Shown piece by piece: positions 62,375 through 64,000 of a DNA stretch of 64,000 bases. A program made the position numbers and the translations under genes. Origin of the DNA: Candidatus Obscuribacterales bacterium. Its GTDB lineage: Bacteria > Cyanobacteriota > Vampirovibrionia > Obscuribacterales > Obscuribacteraceae. The notes below the pieces were generated by a model. That model was not told where the DNA came from. It saw only the letters and a list, made by a program, of their open reading frames with translations, and searched no databases. The number at the start of each line of letters is the position of its first letter. The first letter of the stretch is position 1. The stretch is from the NCBI GenBank assembly GCA_031292355.1, contig JARLHI010000032.1, positions 62,001 through 126,000 on the forward strand, read 5' to 3'.

Positions 62375-63723
62375 TGCTCGGCTGCCCTCCTGCCAATGTC
62401 GGAACGGAAAGAAATATCTTTGAACGAAATTTGTTCAAGAGCAGCATAAGCCTTGGCCCTTGCTTGTTCCATCGTCTGAGCAACAGCGGTCACTGCAAGT
62501 ACGCGCCCACCATTGGTCAATAATTTGCCGTCGACTAACTTCGTGCCGGCGTGGAATACAAACACATCTGATGGCAAGTTTTTGATCACGATTATTTCGT
62601 TTTTCGATGAACTTTCTGGATAAGAAGAGGCTGCCGCAATGACACAACAACTGGCAGATTTTTTCCAGGATATCGAAATATTTTTCAGCTGACGCTTCTG
62701 GCAAGCATCAAGTATTTGATATAGGTCGGCATCTAAAAGTGGCATGAGTGCTTGAGTTTCTGGATCGCCAAAGCGGGCGTTGAATTCCAGTACAAGAATC
62801 CTTGCCTTGCTGTTGTCGTCAGTCGTTTCATCTTCTGACTCGGTCGTGCCAATCATCAAACCGGCATAAAGGATGCCTTGAAAATCAATCTTTTTTTCAG
62901 CGATAGCTTTTTGCAGTGGTTTTATGACCTGTTCGTCAATTGCTTCTTTGAATTTCTCAAATAGCGGAACCGGCGAGTAAACGCCCATTCCACCTGTGTT
63001 TGGTCCTTGATCATTATCAAAGCGACGCTTGTGGTCTTGCGACGCTGGCATAGCCATGACACTTTCGCCGTCGCAAAACAGGAGCAACGACAACTCTTCG
63101 CCTCTGATTTTTTCTTCAATCAAAGCGACTTCACCAGCGGCGCCAAAAATCTTGTCGGTAAAAATTTGCTCTAGAGCATGCTTACACTGATCTTCTGTAT
63201 TGCAGACAAATACTCCTTTGCCAAGTGCTAGCCCATCTGCTTTTACGACTCTCGCCCACTGGTGTGATTTAACTGCTTTCATTCCCTCTTCGAAGTTCGA
63301 GCAGACGACAAATTTCGGCGTTGGAATATTTGTCGCACTCATAAATTCTTTGGCGAATGCTTTGCTCCATTCGAGCTTTGCCGCGAGCTTGGTCGGACCG
63401 AAAACCGGCAAGCTCTTTTCGTTAAAGTAATCGACAATGCCCTCGGCCAGCGGATTATCGGGACCGATCACTGTCAAATCAATATTGTTTTTTTCGGCAA
63501 ATTCGCGCAACGCAGCAAAGTCGTTCACGGGGATGTTTAGATTTTCAGTTTTGCTTTCGCTACCGGTGCCACCATTACCTGGTGCACAATATATCTTTGA
63601 AACATTAGGACTTTGTGCCAGCTTCCAACAAAGAGCGTGCTCACGACCGCCGCCGCCAACCACGAGCAGATGTGCTGATTCTGGAAGCGATGATAATTTA
63701 TTGTTGGGGCTATTGGTATTCAT
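62359..63723 (-). CDS. purD: Phosphoribosylamine-glycine ligase PurD (GAR synthetase)
   Basis: The 454-residue ATP-grasp enzyme joins phosphoribosylamine to glycine. It has LLVVGGGGREHALCWKLAQS at the N-terminus, VIGPDNPLAEGIVDYF, RVVKADGLALGKGVFVCN for ATP binding, SQDHKRRFDNDQGPNTGGMG and LEFNARFGDPETQALMPLL. It is slightly longer than usual owing to an extra loop near residue 305 (TTESEDETTDDNSKARI). It is the first recognised purine gene of the operon, with a 4-bp overlap with the preceding partial ORF. Confidence 0.97.
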   Translation of the reverse strand: MNTNSPNNKLSSLPESAHLLVVGGGGREHALCWKLAQSPNVSKIYCAPGNGGTGSESKTENLNIPVNDFAALREFAEKNNIDLTVIGPDNPLAEGIVDYFNEKSLPVFGPTKLAAKLEWSKAFAKEFMSATNIPTPKFVVCSNFEEGMKAVKSHQWARVVKADGLALGKGVFVCNTEDQCKHALEQIFTDKIFGAAGEVALIEEKIRGEELSLLLFCDGESVMAMPASQDHKRRFDNDQGPNTGGMGVYSPVPLFEKFKEAIDEQVIKPLQKAIAEKKIDFQGILYAGLMIGTTESEDETTDDNSKARILVLEFNARFGDPETQALMPLLDADLYQILDACQKRQLKNISISWKKSASCCVIAAASSYPESSSKNEIIVIKNLPSDVFVFHAGTKLVDGKLLTNGGRVLAVTAVAQTMEQARAKAYAALEQISFKDISFRSDIGRRAAEQCLST

Positions 63724-64000
63724 GAAAATATGGATTTCGATTTTGAAACAAATTCGTTGAGGTCAGGGCATCCGGCAAATACTTTGCGGTCCATCAAAGT
63801 GTTTGTGAGCATGCAATAAAGCGCGTCAACATGTTCTTTGAAAGACGCTGGTAATGGCTGAGGTTTCTCGCCCAGCTCGTTTTCGCAAATGGACTTCCAG
63901 TCAAGCGTGGCGCTTTGCTTTGCTAGCGTTTGAGCTTTCTTCAGGGCAGTTTCCCATTTTGAGCCGCGGTAAAATTGTCGGAGCATTTCTTTAGAGAGTT
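63720..64000 (-). CDS. Partial ORF at the window edge, first in the purine transcript
   Basis: The frame is open to the edge of the window. An ATG at 63986 would give 88 residues, but no ribosome-binding site precedes it, so the gene probably continues beyond. The visible part is helical (SKWETALKKAQTLAKQSATL, DWKSICENELGE) with no recognisable motif; a glycosyltransferase-type C-terminus is one guess but weak. Its stop overlaps the purD start by 4 bp (ATGA), so it belongs to the purine operon transcript. Confidence 0.5.
   Translation of the reverse strand, partial: LSKEMLRQFYRGSKWETALKKAQTLAKQSATLDWKSICENELGEKPQPLPASFKEHVDALYCMLTNTLMDRKVFAGCPDLNEFVSKSKSIFS

Noticed and set aside
1-64000. 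CRISPR arrays, insertion sequences, prophage genes, rRNA
   Set aside because: No evenly spaced direct repeats of 24-40 bp, transposase, integrase or phage structural genes were recognised.

Overview
The window is a gene-dense bacterial chromosome segment, roughly 45-48% G+C by eye. It has no rRNA, tRNA, CRISPR array or insertion sequence that I could recognise. The mix of genes suggests a free-living, respiring, Gram-negative-type lineage: a very long Ala/Gly-rich protein with an N-terminal glycine-zipper-like region, many TPR proteins, DUF4388/GGDEF-type and hybrid-kinase signalling proteins, and a PurL of about 1045 residues beside a separate PurQ. The style recalls the non-photosynthetic cyanobacterial relatives (Melainabacteria/Vampirovibrionia, Candidatus Obscuribacter-like). 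That assignment is an inference from memory and needs a homology search.

Layout. 1-4.2 kb: a tiny His/Trp-rich EF-hand-like secreted protein, a small membrane protein, a GCS2-type carboxylate-amine ligase coupled to an MFS transporter, and a membrane-anchored cytochrome c. 4.4-7.1 kb: a TPR/membrane protein overlapping a secreted DUF547 protein. 7.1-12.4 kb, minus strand: an Old-Yellow-Enzyme reductase, an AraC regulator coupled to a bestrophin-like channel, an exported GATase-like protein, and a small protein preceded by a 24-bp palindrome. 12.7-18.4 kb: an 1866-residue protein of unknown function, facing a macrodomain protein. 19-25.4 kb, minus strand: YflT-like and BON stress proteins, a hypothetical protein, a DUF4388 plus degenerate GGDEF protein, glutamate dehydrogenase and a Nudix hydrolase. 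25.5-32.9 kb: Ca2+/H+ antiporter, MutM, a TPR protein, a hypothetical protein bracketed by TTACCACG inverted repeats, MATE efflux, patatin and a flippase-like membrane protein.

33-53 kb is a signalling-rich stretch. It holds a REC-GGDEF-EAL protein, a solitary Eco57I/PglX-like DNA adenine methyltransferase, a glycosyltransferase, a small XRE regulator and a REC-PAS protein with a degenerate phosphoacceptor helix. It continues with a secreted TPR protein, a seven-module hybrid histidine kinase in which one kinase unit and two receivers have lost their phosphorylation residues, a truncated pyridoxamine-oxidase-like ORF, a zinc-ribbon/FHA/coiled-coil protein with a nuclease-like C-terminus, and a REC-Hpt-REC-REC-GGDEF-like protein. 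These probably form a phosphorelay and cyclic-di-GMP network, but no partner is proven by sequence alone.

53.3-64 kb, minus strand, is a compact de novo purine operon read as (partial ORF)-purD-purN-purL-purQ-purM-purH-purE-purK, with several overlapping start/stop junctions. It covers most steps from phosphoribosylamine to IMP; purF, purC and purB are not in the window.

The observations most worth a second look are the TTACCACG repeat cluster around the 28.6-29.3 kb gene and MATE pump, the kinase with inactivated modules, the solitary methyltransferase, the FHA/nuclease-like protein, and the internal repeats of the 1866-residue protein.
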